From Oopsacas minuta (taxonomy: Eukaryota; Porifera; Hexactinellida; Lyssacinosida; Leucopsacidae): 64,000 nt of DNA. Position numbers and translations under genes: made by a program. Under the pieces are notes generated by a model. It was given only the letters and a program-made list of their open reading frames with translations, was not told the origin of the DNA and searched no databases. The stretch spans positions 124,001 to 188,000 of the forward strand of contig JAKMXF010000066.1 in assembly GCA_024704765.1 (NCBI GenBank). Direction: 5' to 3'. Shown in pieces: positions 20,455-31,177 of this stretch (the stretch's first letter is position 1; every line of letters begins with the position of its first letter).

Positions 20455-21795
20455 TTAGTGGTAATTACTATAGAACAGTAGATTGTGTATATGTTATGAG
20501 AGGTGTTAACATTAATGGTACAGTCGAAACCGAGGTTTGTAATTATATATTTGACTGACCTTAGAAATTGCTCATCAATTTTGATGATTATTCTTTATAT
20601 CCAAATCGTCCTAAACTATTACTTGTAAATATTTGGAAAGGATCGGATAGTTTTGAGAAAATTATCAATACTACTTTATTAAATTGATGGATGGATCCTC
20701 CTCCGATCCTCGAAAAGGATATAAATCCCGATCGTACGATCTTTGATCGAAAGATACTAATGCCCTAGTCTTGACGTTTTTACTGTGCCAACTATAGTAA
20801 GTATAGTATAATGGCACAGTTCTAAAATGGTTGACTTTCTTAGTCGGTAGGTATATATGTGTTCGCTCTCCTATTTGCACGGGAATCACACAAATGGAGA
20901 TTAAGCCTCGGGAATTGGCATGTATACTCGTAGTGACATCTAGTTGTTCACCTGGCAATTGAAATTTTATGTGTATATTTTAGCACCTTTTAGGTAATTA
21001 ATCATATTTCCGTACATTTCATGTAAATTCAAAAGAATACTAGAGATTAGGTATCAACTTGTTATCATGGGCTCAACAGACATATAGGGGTAATCAAGTA
21101 CGCTGAATCCGAATTTCGCATTTTCAAGTTTTTCATGTGTAAATTTATTGCTGATTTATGAATATTAAGTAAACAGAATATCCAAATTTCTAAATATTGA
21201 TAGAGACTTTCTCTCAACAGACATGTGGGACCAAACTAAGTTGAATCTGGCGGCCTAAGGGAAATTAGGTCGGCACAGGCGGTGATTTGAGATTTTTCAA
21301 ATTAGTCAATATTATAAAAAATCAGGTTTGTGGGTAATGTTTTCTTCCAATAAACAAATCGTTAGTCGTTAAAACCAAATTATTAAATAGAAAATATAAT
21401 AAATCAATTGATAAATCATGTAGATATCCAAATCTCTAGCATCGTTTTGAAGTATATGCAAAAAGGTGTGAAAATATCATCAATCATTTGATACTATGTG
21501 AATTACTAACTCCCTGATTCTGAAAATGTCCAATTACATCTAACAAGTAACAACAAGTTGAAATCTAATATCTAGCATGCTTTTGTATTTTAGCTCGGAG
21601 TTCTATTATCGAGGGATAATAACTAATTACACAGAATATTAATTTTAACTCAGAATAAAGTATAAGGGATCACTTAACCAGTATATTGACGTATTATAAT
21701 AATGACAAGATATATTTGATAAACCTATGTATCCAGTAATTATAATATCAAGTATATATGTATCAAATTATTGAGTTGAAATATATACAAAACAT
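20455..21795. other. Intergenic between UMPS and ALG9, with repeat fragments
   Basis: It holds an R1 fragment on the plus strand at about 21090-21230 (cgctgaatccgaatttcgc) and weak R2-family segments at 21440-21600 (tgcaaaaaggtgtgaaaat). Nothing coding is convincing. Confidence 0.45.
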
Positions 21796-23403
21796 CTAAT
21801 TATTCTTATGAACTCTACCTAACAGATAATATTGCCTATAAGTAACATACGTATCACTACTACTGATAAATGGCAAGTAAAAAGCACGGAAAATTCTATG
21901 AGAATTTATTTTATCTAAGAATGGATAAGAGTATATAAGCTTCCATTCTTGTGTGTTGTTAATGAAGTCAGGTTCTAACAGGGAATTATCTCCTGTATCT
22001 ATATCAACAATAAAATCACAGTTATTGTAAGCTGTATAGCTTGTTAATTCTTCTAAATTCATATCATTCATATGTTCTGGTATTTCCCTTGAGTCTATAT
22101 TAAACTTCTGCGGGAGTTGTCCACGAAATTCTGATTTCATAAATCCTAAAGTAATTTTACCAGATGGTAGAAAGAAGTTAGACGGAAAGCGATACCATTC
22201 TCTCCCTACACACAATACAGTATTAGGATCAGATACAGGTATATCTTCGAATGAATAATGTATCAGTGAATACAATACAATAGGAGCTCTGTAGCCAGTA
22301 ACAAGTATAGATATACGGGAGAGAGATAGGAGGGAATAGATTATGAGAGAAAGCGCGGTGATTAACTGTCTAACTCTTGTATTTCTGAATATATTAGCCA
22401 GATAGTGAATGACAACGGAACCGTAGAGAGATAGGAGAGGGTAGATAGGATATAAGAATCTCTCTTCTTTGTGAGGCTGAGAGAAGAATATCAACAACCA
22501 GATACAAGGACCAAGAGACGACAATAACAGAATATTAGAATTCTTAATTATAAGAGACTTAATGTTGAGTATATACGAAATAGATATTATTGGTAGATAT
22601 AGTAAGCTGATTAAGAATACTATGTTAAAATTGAGAAGTAAGTTGAGTAGATAGTAAGTTACTGGTTCAGTACCGTATAGTGTGGGACCTGATTTACTGA
22701 AGATGTTGTATAGGATAATATTCATAGGTGCGAATACCAATCTACCAAAGTAGTAACTATCCACACAAATAAGAGCTGATCCAATAATTAATAAACTCAC
22801 AGCTGACATAAAAGCAAATAGCCTAAATCTACGCTGTATAAATATAATGTCAATAGCAATAGGTAAACCCAATGCTGCACTGAAAGGCCAGCCTATAAGA
22901 GCACTAATAGCAATACAGAACACAGATAATTTAAGATTCGTATTCCACCAAGCAGTGTATGCTAGAGTTACGAATTGAAGAGCGAATGTACTGGGAAGGA
23001 ATGCAGTAGTTGATATAAACATTCCTGTATTGACTGCTAATACAAAAGTTAGAGTATGAGATAGAGAAGTGCTGAATCTTCTACGAACTGAGTTAATGAA
23101 GTAGCTCTCTACTAAGATAGAGAATACGGCTAAACAAACTCTGAGGAAATAGAACAATACTATCTTGCTAACATAGTAACGGAGTGGGTATAATGGAATG
23201 GCGTGTAGGATAATATACAAATAAGAACGTATAGCATATACTGGAGAATATTCCCATGTTTGTAGTCCTTGAGAGAATAGAATGTAATGTAATGGCTCCC
23301 AATAGTTGAATGTCTCATCGCAGTCATTAATTATGTTATAAAGAGATGAGAATATTCGTAGAAAAGAGAGGAAAAGTAGAAGACATGTACTCAGGTAACT
23401 CAT
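21796..23403 (-). CDS. ALG9: ALG9 alpha-1,2-mannosyltransferase
   Basis: 535 residues, single exon. A glycosyltransferase family 22 ER membrane protein. The N-terminal luminal loop has the family signature DCDETFNYWEPLHYI, followed by GLQTWEYSPVYAIRSYLY. Further conserved blocks are GWPFSAALGLPIA, YGTEPVTYYLLN, FSQPHKEERFLYPIYPL and, near the C-terminus, VGREWYRFPSNFFLP and SEFRGQLP, all typical of ALG9. About ten or more membrane spans are visible. It adds the seventh and ninth mannoses to the dolichol-linked N-glycan precursor in the ER lumen, using dolichol-phosphate mannose. It appears complete. Confidence 0.95.
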   Translation of the reverse strand: MSYLSTCLLLFLSFLRIFSSLYNIINDCDETFNYWEPLHYILFSQGLQTWEYSPVYAIRSYLYIILHAIPLYPLRYYVSKIVLFYFLRVCLAVFSILVESYFINSVRRRFSTSLSHTLTFVLAVNTGMFISTTAFLPSTFALQFVTLAYTAWWNTNLKLSVFCIAISALIGWPFSAALGLPIAIDIIFIQRRFRLFAFMSAVSLLIIGSALICVDSYYFGRLVFAPMNIILYNIFSKSGPTLYGTEPVTYYLLNLLLNFNIVFLISLLYLPIISISYILNIKSLIIKNSNILLLSSLGPCIWLLIFFSQPHKEERFLYPIYPLLSLYGSVVIHYLANIFRNTRVRQLITALSLIIYSLLSLSRISILVTGYRAPIVLYSLIHYSFEDIPVSDPNTVLCVGREWYRFPSNFFLPSGKITLGFMKSEFRGQLPQKFNIDSREIPEHMNDMNLEELTSYTAYNNCDFIVDIDTGDNSLLEPDFINNTQEWKLIYSYPFLDKINSHRIFRAFYLPFISSSDTYVTYRQYYLLGRVHKNN

Positions 23404-24322
23404 GCTAAATTTACCAATTTATGAGATATGTAATATTAAATCGCCAGATATAATTGAAATGCCAAAATATTAATAATTTAATTGTGTGCATTATTAAAAT
23501 ATTAAATGAAGGATGTTTGCAGAAATGGTCCCATAAGACCAAGTTGGTGGGAGGACCGTTTTCTGAAAATCAAGGAATAAGTTAGTTTGGAGGATCGCTT
23601 TAGAACAGTCGAAAACAGTTTTCCTAAAATTTCTTGCTCAGCTTGTAAAAAATATTTTGTCAAATTTACAATAATAAAATGGTATAATAAAACGTTTTCG
23701 ACTTTAAAGAGTCCGCGCACTTTAAGCGCGGATAACTTAATATAGGTTCTCTAACAAATAATATAATACGGGCATAATCAAACTTTATAAGTAGTATTTC
23801 AGGATTTTCAAATATCATTCGTCCCCTGATGTATTCTATGTTGTATCCCCTAATCCTATGGGTAAAATTCGGAATAATTATCCTACAATTACCCCTGTCT
23901 AACTATTGAAACGTAATCTCTAGCATGAATTTGAAATAAGCGCGAAATGATGTGAAAAATATGATAAATATTGTAAGTATAGATTTGAAAGTGTCAAATT
24001 TAGAATCTACACCTCGATTACCCCTAATTAACAGTTAAAACGAAATCTCTAGCATGATTTTGAATAATATGCAAAAATGTGTGAAAATATGATTATTCAT
24101 ATGATAAAATCTGTGAATTTGTAACTTTCAGATTCTGAAAATCTCAAAATCGGACTTTGCGCACCTAATAATCCCTGACAACATGTTGAAACCTAATCTC
24201 TAGCTTGCTTTTGTATTTACATAGAAATGAGTGAAAATATGATTAATCACCAAAAAGGTGTGAAATATTCACTTTAGAAAAAATTCATACCCGAAGTGCA
24301 AATCTCTGACCCAATGTATGTG
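23404..24322 (+). repeat. Dispersed repeat R2 copy (about 23900-24322) and plain intergenic DNA
   Basis: From about 23900 the sequence repeats segments found at 38990, 40490 and 54960: atctctagcatg, gtgtgaaaatatgatta, atctctagcttgcttttgta, then gtgcaaatctctgaccc. R2 contains two internal subunits of roughly 170 bp. The copy is cut at about 24322 by the left edge of the tandem duplication. The first 500 bp holds nothing recognisable. Confidence 0.55.
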
Positions 24323-24593
24323 AATACCTCAGGTTAGCTTAAGCATTAAATAGCTAAATTTCTTAATGGTTATTCGCTACGAGACCCAAACCATCAAGAA
24401 ATACTTAAGCTCAACCTGAGGCAATTAGCTGTCGCGTAGCGACCAAGGAAGAGAAGTCCGTTAGTAGACAATAATTTATGGAATAATAGAAACTCACATA
24501 AAATAGAAATACAATTAGGAGAAAGGCTTTATACATAACTTACTGACCACATAATTACTAAACAAAGAGTATAGAAACACACAACTTAGTAGC

Positions 24594-25838
24594 TCAGAAT
24601 AGCTGTATACAATTGGTAGGGTTACGGGATGCAACTATGATCCTATTGTCAAGATCAATGGTAAAACCTGTTGGATGAATGAACTCCCCCCGTTTCTCTC
24701 CTTCCTCACCTATCTTATGGATCAACTCTCCTTTGTAAGAAAACACAAAAACACAATGAGATTCGAAATCAGAAAGCAGAATATTGGATGCTCCATCAAT
24801 GAATATGTAAATAGGCAGTTTGACTGTATTATCTCCACCGCAAGCAATCATTTCCCTTACTGGTTGATGAGAATAATTGTACAGGATCAAACATGGACTC
24901 TGGCGACACAATACTGCGATTTCTTCTGACATCAGTTTGACACAAACGGGCCTATGCAATTTATCAATAAATGAATGGAAGCTGAGATCCAAATTCAAAC
25001 ACTGGACTCTGTTATTCTCTCCATCACTCACGTATATCCGTTTTCTTTCAACAGATACGTCAAGACCTCTTGGGGAACCGAATTCTGTTGCTACATTATT
25101 CTGGAGGAATTTTCCAATAGTAGAATACACATTCAGATGGTTCCCTATTATTTGTGTTACATAGACTTTGTCTTGCTTGATGCATATGCCAGCTGGCCCT
25201 TCCATTTTCTCGTTGAAGAGGAATAGAAACTCGAAGGAAGAATTGAATACTTGCACACGGTTAAAACCCATATCACAAACATACAAATATTTAGTTACTG
25301 GATCAACAGCTAAACCCTCAGGATAAACGAATACAGCAGGATCAGGTATAGATTTACTGTGCTTCCCGAACACTTTAACTGGACTTGTTATGCTACCGTA
25401 ATCCGGTATACCCCTACCTTTAGTGTTAAGCAGTATTTTACCTACATCTTTAAGTTTCAATTCTAATTCATCCTCCCAATCAAATGCTATACTTTTGTAC
25501 GTGTCTTTAGCAGTTTGTAACTTAGTTTCTAATTCTTTTATTCTGGATTCAATTGGAGATAAGCTCTGATCGAGCATTTCTTTATTCTCATTGTCTTTGA
25601 AGGTTGAAATAAGATTATCTTTAGAGATTTTCAGCTGATTTACCTTATCGCATACCCCTTCTCCAGTGTAGTCATCTTCAACCTGTTTTAACTTAGCTAG
25701 AAGTTCGGTTTCTCTAGCTTCTAGATGATGACGGGCTCTAGTGAATTTATCGCGTATTTCTACACGTACCTCCTGCACACGTGAAATAAACGGATCAATA
25801 TCTATATCTTTACTCCCGAGACTACTCAGACTAGCCAT
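24594..25838 (-). CDS. Coiled-coil NHL-repeat protein, copy A
   Basis: 414 residues, single exon. Residues about 20-135 are predicted coiled coil, rich in Glu/Lys/Leu. From about residue 150 a six-bladed NHL propeller follows, with repeats such as AVDPVTKYLYVCDMGFNRVQ and RGLDVSVERKRIYVSDGENN. It resembles TRIM/NHL proteins without the RING and B-boxes, so E3 ligase activity is not expected. It is a near-exact paralogue of 26722-27966. The first roughly 215 residues are identical, and about ten substitutions fall in the propeller half. Function unknown; protein-protein or RNA binding is inferred from the fold. Confidence 0.85.
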   Translation of the reverse strand: MASLSSLGSKDIDIDPFISRVQEVRVEIRDKFTRARHHLEARETELLAKLKQVEDDYTGEGVCDKVNQLKISKDNLISTFKDNENKEMLDQSLSPIESRIKELETKLQTAKDTYKSIAFDWEDELELKLKDVGKILLNTKGRGIPDYGSITSPVKVFGKHSKSIPDPAVFVYPEGLAVDPVTKYLYVCDMGFNRVQVFNSSFEFLFLFNEKMEGPAGICIKQDKVYVTQIIGNHLNVYSTIGKFLQNNVATEFGSPRGLDVSVERKRIYVSDGENNRVQCLNLDLSFHSFIDKLHRPVCVKLMSEEIAVLCRQSPCLILYNYSHQPVREMIACGGDNTVKLPIYIFIDGASNILLSDFESHCVFVFSYKGELIHKIGEEGEKRGEFIHPTGFTIDLDNRIIVASRNPTNCIQLF

Positions 25839-26326
25839 TATGTTATGTATTAAGTCAGTATTTAATATACTTGTAGGTGTATATATATACTTTATGAATG
25901 AGTTCGAACGAATAATACAGTATACAATTACCAGTTATGTGAGATGATGTCATCTTTCAATTGATTACAAGGAATTAAGAGAGGTATGTACTATACAATT
26001 ACTGTAAGGAGGATATTATATTTCCTATTTCTGTTGTAGGAAGATGATGGAATTTGTGTCGGGGGTTGATTGCGAGGTTAAAACTGGATTAGATGAAGGC
26101 TTAGGAGGGAAGTAGGGAGAGAAACCATTAGAGTAAGGGTTTAGATGGGTAACAAGTCGAATGTACATATATATATAACAGCAACGGAGTGGATACAATA
26201 ACATGACATGCTATGTCATTTTCCAGTTAAAGTATTAGCTCATGAAATATATATCTCTAGATTGTATTTAACCTACAGGAAAGCAAAAACAAATCGTTAT
26301 TACTTGTTTTATAGAATATAAGAATA

Positions 26327-26438
26327 TTATTGACTTATAAAATCTGATATTCCATATTTTCTAATAATTTCTTTCAGTATAATGAATAATATATTAACAG
26401 GTTTATCAGTATCTGCTGTACGATGTTTGGAAAATAAC
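26327..26438 (-). pseudogene. Duplicated 3' fragment of the LINS1-like gene
   Basis: This segment repeats the last about 37 codons plus stop of the gene at 28455-29987 (offset 2128 bp), then breaks at the duplication junction. Without upstream exon or promoter it cannot be a gene; it is a by-product of the tandem duplication. Confidence 0.9.
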
Positions 26439-26562
26439 GCGACAGCTTAATACCTCAGGTTAGCTTAAGTATTAAATAACTAAATTTCTTAATGGTTATT
26501 CGCTACGCGACTCAAACCATCAAGAAATACTTAAACTCAACCTGAGGCAATTAGCTGTCGCG
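26438..26562. mobile_element. Foldback (inverted-repeat) element at the duplication junction
   Basis: The left arm starts CGCGACAGCTTAATACCTCA and the right arm ends with the inverse ...CCTGAGGCAATTAGCTGTCGCG core. The pairing continues inward (tttcttaatggtt / aaccatcaagaaa), leaving a short loop containing cgctacgcg. A copy lacking the first about 11 bases of the left arm sits at 24323-24436. No coding capacity. Confidence 0.8.
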
Positions 26563-28566
26563 TAGCGATCAAGGAAGAGAAGTCCGTTAGTAGACAATAA
26601 TTTATGGAATAATAGAAACTCACATAAAATAGAAATACAATTGGGAGAAAGGCTTTATACATAACTTACTGACCACATAATTACTAAACAAAGAGTAAAT
26701 AGAAACACACAACTTAGTAGCTCAGAATAGCTGTATACAATTGGTAGGGTTACGGGATGCAACTATGATCCTGTTGTCAGGATCAATGGTAAAACCTGTT
26801 GGATGAATGAACTCCCCCCGTTTCTCTCCTTCCTCACCTATCTTATGGATCAACTCTCCTTTGTAAGAAAACACAAAAACACAATGAGATTCGATATCAG
26901 AAAGCAGAATATTGGATGCTCCATCAATGTATATGTACATAGGCAGTTTGACTGTATTATCTTCACCGCAAGCAATCATTTCCCTTACTGGTTGATGAGA
27001 ATAATTGTACAGGATCAAACATGGACTCTGGCGACACAATACTGCGATTTCTTCTGACATCAGTTTGACACAAACGGGCCTATACAATTCATCAATAAAT
27101 GAATGGAAGCTGAGATCCAAATTCAAACACTGGACTCTGTTATTCTCTCCATCACTCACGTATATCCGTTTTCTTTCAACAGATACGTCAAGACCTCTTG
27201 GGGAACCGAATTCTGTTGCTACATTATTCTGGAGGAATTTTCCAATAGTAGAATACACATTCAGATGGTTCCCTATTACTTGTGTTACATAGACTTTGTC
27301 CTGCTTGATGCATATGCCAGCTGGTCCTTTCATCTTCTCGTTGAAGAGGAATAGAAACTCGAAGGAAGAATTGAATACTTGCACACGGTTAAAACCCATA
27401 TCACAAACATACAAATATTTAGTTACTGGATCAACAGCTAAACCCTCAGGATAAACGAATACAGCAGGATCAGGTATAGATTTACTGTGCTTCCCGAACA
27501 CTTTAACTGGACTTGTTATGCTACCGTAATCCGGTATACCCCTACCTTTAGTGTTAAGCAGTATTTTACCTACATCTTTAAGTTTCAATTCTAATTCATC
27601 CTCCCAATCAAATGCTATACTTTTGTACGTGTCTTTAGCAGTTTGTAACTTAGTTTCTAATTCTTTTATTCTGGATTCAATTGGAGATAAGCTCTGATCG
27701 AGCATTTCTTTATTCTCATTGTCTTTGAAGGTTGAAATAAGATTATCTTTAGAGATTTTCAGCTGATTTACCTTATCGCATACCCCTTCTCCAGTGTAGT
27801 CATCTTCAACCTGTTTTAACTTAGCTAGAAGTTCGGTTTCTCTAGCTTCTAGATGATGACGGGCTCTAGTGAATTTATCGCGTATTTCTACACGTACCTC
27901 CTGCACACGTGAAATAAACGGATCAATATCTATATCTTTACTCCCGAGACTACTCAGACTAGCCATTATGTTATGTATTAAGTCAGTATTTAATATACTT
28001 GTAGGTGTATATATATACTTTATGAATGAGTTCGAACGAATAATACAGTATACAATTACCAGTTATGTGAGATGATGTCATCTTTCAATTGATTACAAGG
28101 AATTAAGAGAGGTATGTACTATACAATTACTGTAAGGAGGATATTATATTTCCTATTTCTGTTGTAGGAAGATGATGGAATTTGTGTCGGGGGTTGATTG
28201 CGAGGTTAAAACTGGATTAGATGAAGGCTTAGGAGGGAAGTAGGGAGAGAAACCATTAGAGTAAGGGTTTAGATGGGTAACAAGTCGAATGTACATATAT
28301 ATATAACAGCAACGGAGTGGATACAATAACATGACATGCTATGTCATTTTCCAGTTAAAGTATTAGCTCATGAAATATATATCTCTAGATTGTATTTAAC
28401 CTACAGAAAAGCAAAAGCAAATCGTTATTACTTGTTTTATAGGATATAAGAATATTATTGACTTATAAAATCTGATATTCCATATTTTCTAATAATTTCT
28501 TTCAGTATAATGAATAATATATTAACAGGTTTATCAGTATCTGCTGTACGATGTTTGGAAAATAAC
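26449..28566. repeat. Tandem duplication, copy B
   Basis: Second copy of the 2.1-kb unit. Here the right end continues without interruption into the full LINS1-like gene, so B is probably the original right boundary, while the complete foldback lies at its left edge. Confidence 0.9.
26722..27966 (-). CDS. Coiled-coil NHL-repeat protein, copy B
   Basis: 414 residues, the same architecture as copy A (N-terminal coiled coil, C-terminal NHL propeller). Differences from copy A visible in the translation include E/K in NEKM(E/K)GPAG, I/V in TQ(I/V)IGN, KLH/ELY, GGDN/GEDN, PIYIF/PMYIY, SDF/SDI and IDL/IDP. All lie in the propeller. The upstream 440 bp is also almost identical, so both copies probably share the same promoter. 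The duplication is recent or maintained by gene conversion. Confidence 0.85.
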   Translation of the reverse strand: MASLSSLGSKDIDIDPFISRVQEVRVEIRDKFTRARHHLEARETELLAKLKQVEDDYTGEGVCDKVNQLKISKDNLISTFKDNENKEMLDQSLSPIESRIKELETKLQTAKDTYKSIAFDWEDELELKLKDVGKILLNTKGRGIPDYGSITSPVKVFGKHSKSIPDPAVFVYPEGLAVDPVTKYLYVCDMGFNRVQVFNSSFEFLFLFNEKMKGPAGICIKQDKVYVTQVIGNHLNVYSTIGKFLQNNVATEFGSPRGLDVSVERKRIYVSDGENNRVQCLNLDLSFHSFIDELYRPVCVKLMSEEIAVLCRQSPCLILYNYSHQPVREMIACGEDNTVKLPMYIYIDGASNILLSDIESHCVFVFSYKGELIHKIGEEGEKRGEFIHPTGFTIDPDNRIIVASRNPTNCIQLF

Positions 28567-29987
28567 AAATACAATTGAGATAGCATATCTACAAACTTGA
28601 GCGTTGCTGAATCTATCTCATCAATACTGTAATAAGTTATAAGATTCTGATGTAGAGAAATAAAATCATTATTCATACTCGTATCCATAAATTTTTTGTT
28701 TTTATCACACAGAAGTAAGATTCTTAGAAAACTAGTCAAGCAATTGATAAATATATAATTCAATCCAGAAGAAATCAAATCTATTAGAAGTACATGATCA
28801 AAACCAGTTTGAGTTAGAAATGCTAGAAATAAACAAGTTGGATTTGGGAGTTTGGTAAAAATTATATTTTTACTTTCCAGCGATACTGTACAGTTTTTGT
28901 CAAGGAAAGAATACAATTCATAAAGAATATAAATGAATCTGAATAGACATTTATCTTCTTGACTACATAAATAGAATATAGGATTTGCTGTAGAGAACGG
29001 TTCAGAAATATAATCAGTGTAGTCACATGCAACAGTTAATAATGAAGAAATTTTCTCCAACAATAAACTACAAGTTTTGTCTAACTTAATAGCAACTAAT
29101 GAATTGTATGCTAAATTATATTTAAAGAGGTCTAAATAGAGTAATAACAAGCTTGTAAATAGCTTTATGTAACGATCCCTAATATGTAGTCTGTAGGTCA
29201 GTTTTCTGGTTTGAGTAATATCTAGAATATTTGTACTTAAATGTGAAATAAATGTTCTGTGGATTGAAATTACGAATTTTATGATATTTTCTAATCGTTT
29301 CTTTCTTTTGAATGCGAATAAATTCAAATATTTATATTGTAAATAAATTAGAACATAACAATATATCCTATTGCAAGGATATTGCATGATATTTGAATTG
29401 AGAATGATAGAAGGAAATGAAAATATGAAAGTATGGCAAATCCTCCGTATTTTAAAATTCAAATTTTGAGAATTTTTATATGTAAGAACATTAGCATTTA
29501 GTTTCACAATACGTAAAAGAGCTTTTGTAAGTAATTGAATTGATTCCAATAATATCAGGTCGAATTTTCTAGAACCAGTTGATGACTTGATAATACAGTG
29601 CCTATGAGAATATACACAAGTCACAATATTATTCCTTAATTCCAAGTTAGAAGGACATATTTTCAACAGGGATTGATAAACTTGGAGACAATATATTCGT
29701 TTCCAAGTGGATACTGTAAAAGTAGAAGTAGAACAAGGTAAAATTGGAGAAGAAGTATAACTAAATGTTCTGTAGAATGTAAACAGAGAAGGATATTGGA
29801 GAATAATACGAGTAACAACTTTATGGGATAAATAACATACACACTGATTGGAGTGAGTAGTTGTAAAGGATTGTATAAACTTTAGAAACTCAAATATTTC
29901 CTCAGGACTACATTCCAGGCCATTGTCGGATGTTCTATAGGAAATGTGTGTTAGGTTAATGAGAATAAATTTCAATTCACTATCCAT
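28455..29987 (-). CDS. LINS1: LINS1 (Lines homologue)-like helical protein
   Basis: 510 residues, single exon, rich in Leu/Ile/Tyr/Cys and evidently all-helical without clear TM anchors. The segment NPTCLFLAFLTQTGFDHVLL followed by IDLISSGLNYIFINCLTSFL looks like the conserved core of the Lines N-terminal domain (LFL..L..D..VLIDLLIS....FL.YL). The extreme C-terminus (SKHRTADTDKPVNILFIILK) would be the Lines C-terminal region. Lines proteins modulate Wnt/Wingless signalling in flies and are poorly characterised elsewhere. The match is from memory of the motif, so confidence is moderate. Its 3' end is duplicated at 26327-26438. Confidence 0.45.
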   Translation of the reverse strand: MDSELKFILINLTHISYRTSDNGLECSPEEIFEFLKFIQSFTTTHSNQCVCYLSHKVVTRIILQYPSLFTFYRTFSYTSSPILPCSTSTFTVSTWKRIYCLQVYQSLLKICPSNLELRNNIVTCVYSHRHCIIKSSTGSRKFDLILLESIQLLTKALLRIVKLNANVLTYKNSQNLNFKIRRICHTFIFSFPSIILNSNIMQYPCNRIYCYVLIYLQYKYLNLFAFKRKKRLENIIKFVISIHRTFISHLSTNILDITQTRKLTYRLHIRDRYIKLFTSLLLLYLDLFKYNLAYNSLVAIKLDKTCSLLLEKISSLLTVACDYTDYISEPFSTANPIFYLCSQEDKCLFRFIYILYELYSFLDKNCTVSLESKNIIFTKLPNPTCLFLAFLTQTGFDHVLLIDLISSGLNYIFINCLTSFLRILLLCDKNKKFMDTSMNNDFISLHQNLITYYSIDEIDSATLKFVDMLSQLYLLFSKHRTADTDKPVNILFIILKEIIRKYGISDFISQ

Positions 29988-30857
29988 TCACTAGAGGTCT
30001 ATACTAATATATAATTTAACATTTGGTTAGATAGGTCAGTTTCGAGAAGATGCTAAAACAATGCGGTCACAGAAGGAATGTTGAATGCCATTGTGGGGTG
30101 TACGATTATTACTGAAATTGCATTTGTTAATCGCTTTACTGTGAATAGACATAGCAATATTCATTTTAGCCCTAAACAAAACAGAGAATGTACGACATGG
30201 TCTTCAATCTAAGTGTGTAGACCAGGGATGTAACTGCTTGCTCTCTAAACGGCAGGTTAAACCATTTTGAGTGACAGTAAGAAATTGGGAACTCGAAATA
30301 AGGTTATTCCATTTGTAATGTACGTAGTTTAATAGTTCACGGACGTCGGGCACACTGGTCATAAAAAGTTGATCAGTTCCATCTCTGGTGGTGGATGCCC
30401 CGCTTAATAGATTCCACTATAGGGGAATGAGGCATACTTTAGAGATAATTATGTCTCATGCCATTGAATTTACCCTATAGATGGGGAATTCTACTATAAA
30501 ATTTCTTGAATATTCAATTTTTGAGCTAGATTTGGAAAAGATACACGTATTTATCGCTATGACGAAATAAACCTTTGGGTTTGTCAGTAGAAAATTTCTT
30601 ACAAATTTTGTTGTTGTCTTTTTTTCAACCAACAACCTTAAGGTATGTTAGAATAATCAAATATCATTGAAAAACAGTCGTTGGAGGAAGTGGCTATACA
30701 TTTGACTAAAAATCTCTAGTTAAAAGCCCTTTGAATTTGAAATTATAAATATAGAATGGGGAGTTATCAGGAGATTCGCCAGACCGATCTCCCCTCTTAT
30801 AGGGTTCTACTGACTACTGTATACATTTAGATGTACGTAGAAGTATAGATGTAGACC
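29988..30857. other. Intergenic, degenerate repeat traces
   Basis: Short partially palindromic segments occur (30395-30480 and 30735-30810, around cccctatag / ctataggg), suggesting an eroded MITE. No gene or clear terminal repeat could be defined. Confidence 0.35.
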
Positions 30858-31177
30858 TGTTGTATGACAGTTTTACTACCTTTATTACTGGTACCATGGA
30901 TACTCTATATCCATGACAGATTTACTACATTACATGACCGAATTGGGACGCATGCATTAGCTCGAATTTAGCATGTTGTCGATAGTTCGACTCAGTTTTT
31001 GACTGTGTTGTCGATAGTTCGACTCATTCAGTTGTATGGCTGTTGTCAATGGGAAATAATTGCTGAATAGATTTGTTTTGAAAAATCACATTTCATGGCA
31101 ATTATAAACAAATTGCTTCACTGGTATAAGAAGCTTTTTGGTTTCTTGATATTATTGTATTATTTACGTCTTCGAAA

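Larger units (their letters stand above)
24323..26438. repeat. Tandem duplication, copy A (unit about 2.1 kb)
   Basis: It is nearly identical to 26449-28566, with offset 2126 bp at the left and 2128 bp after a 2-bp indel at about 26696. It carries a truncated foldback element, an NHL gene, that gene's upstream region and the last part of the LINS1-like gene. The left edge shares aatacct microhomology with the adjoining R2 repeat. Confidence 0.9.

Noticed and set aside
24675-25226. Plus-strand open frames opposite the NHL genes (repeated at 26803-27354)
   Set aside because: Antisense shadows of the well-supported minus-strand NHL coding sequence.
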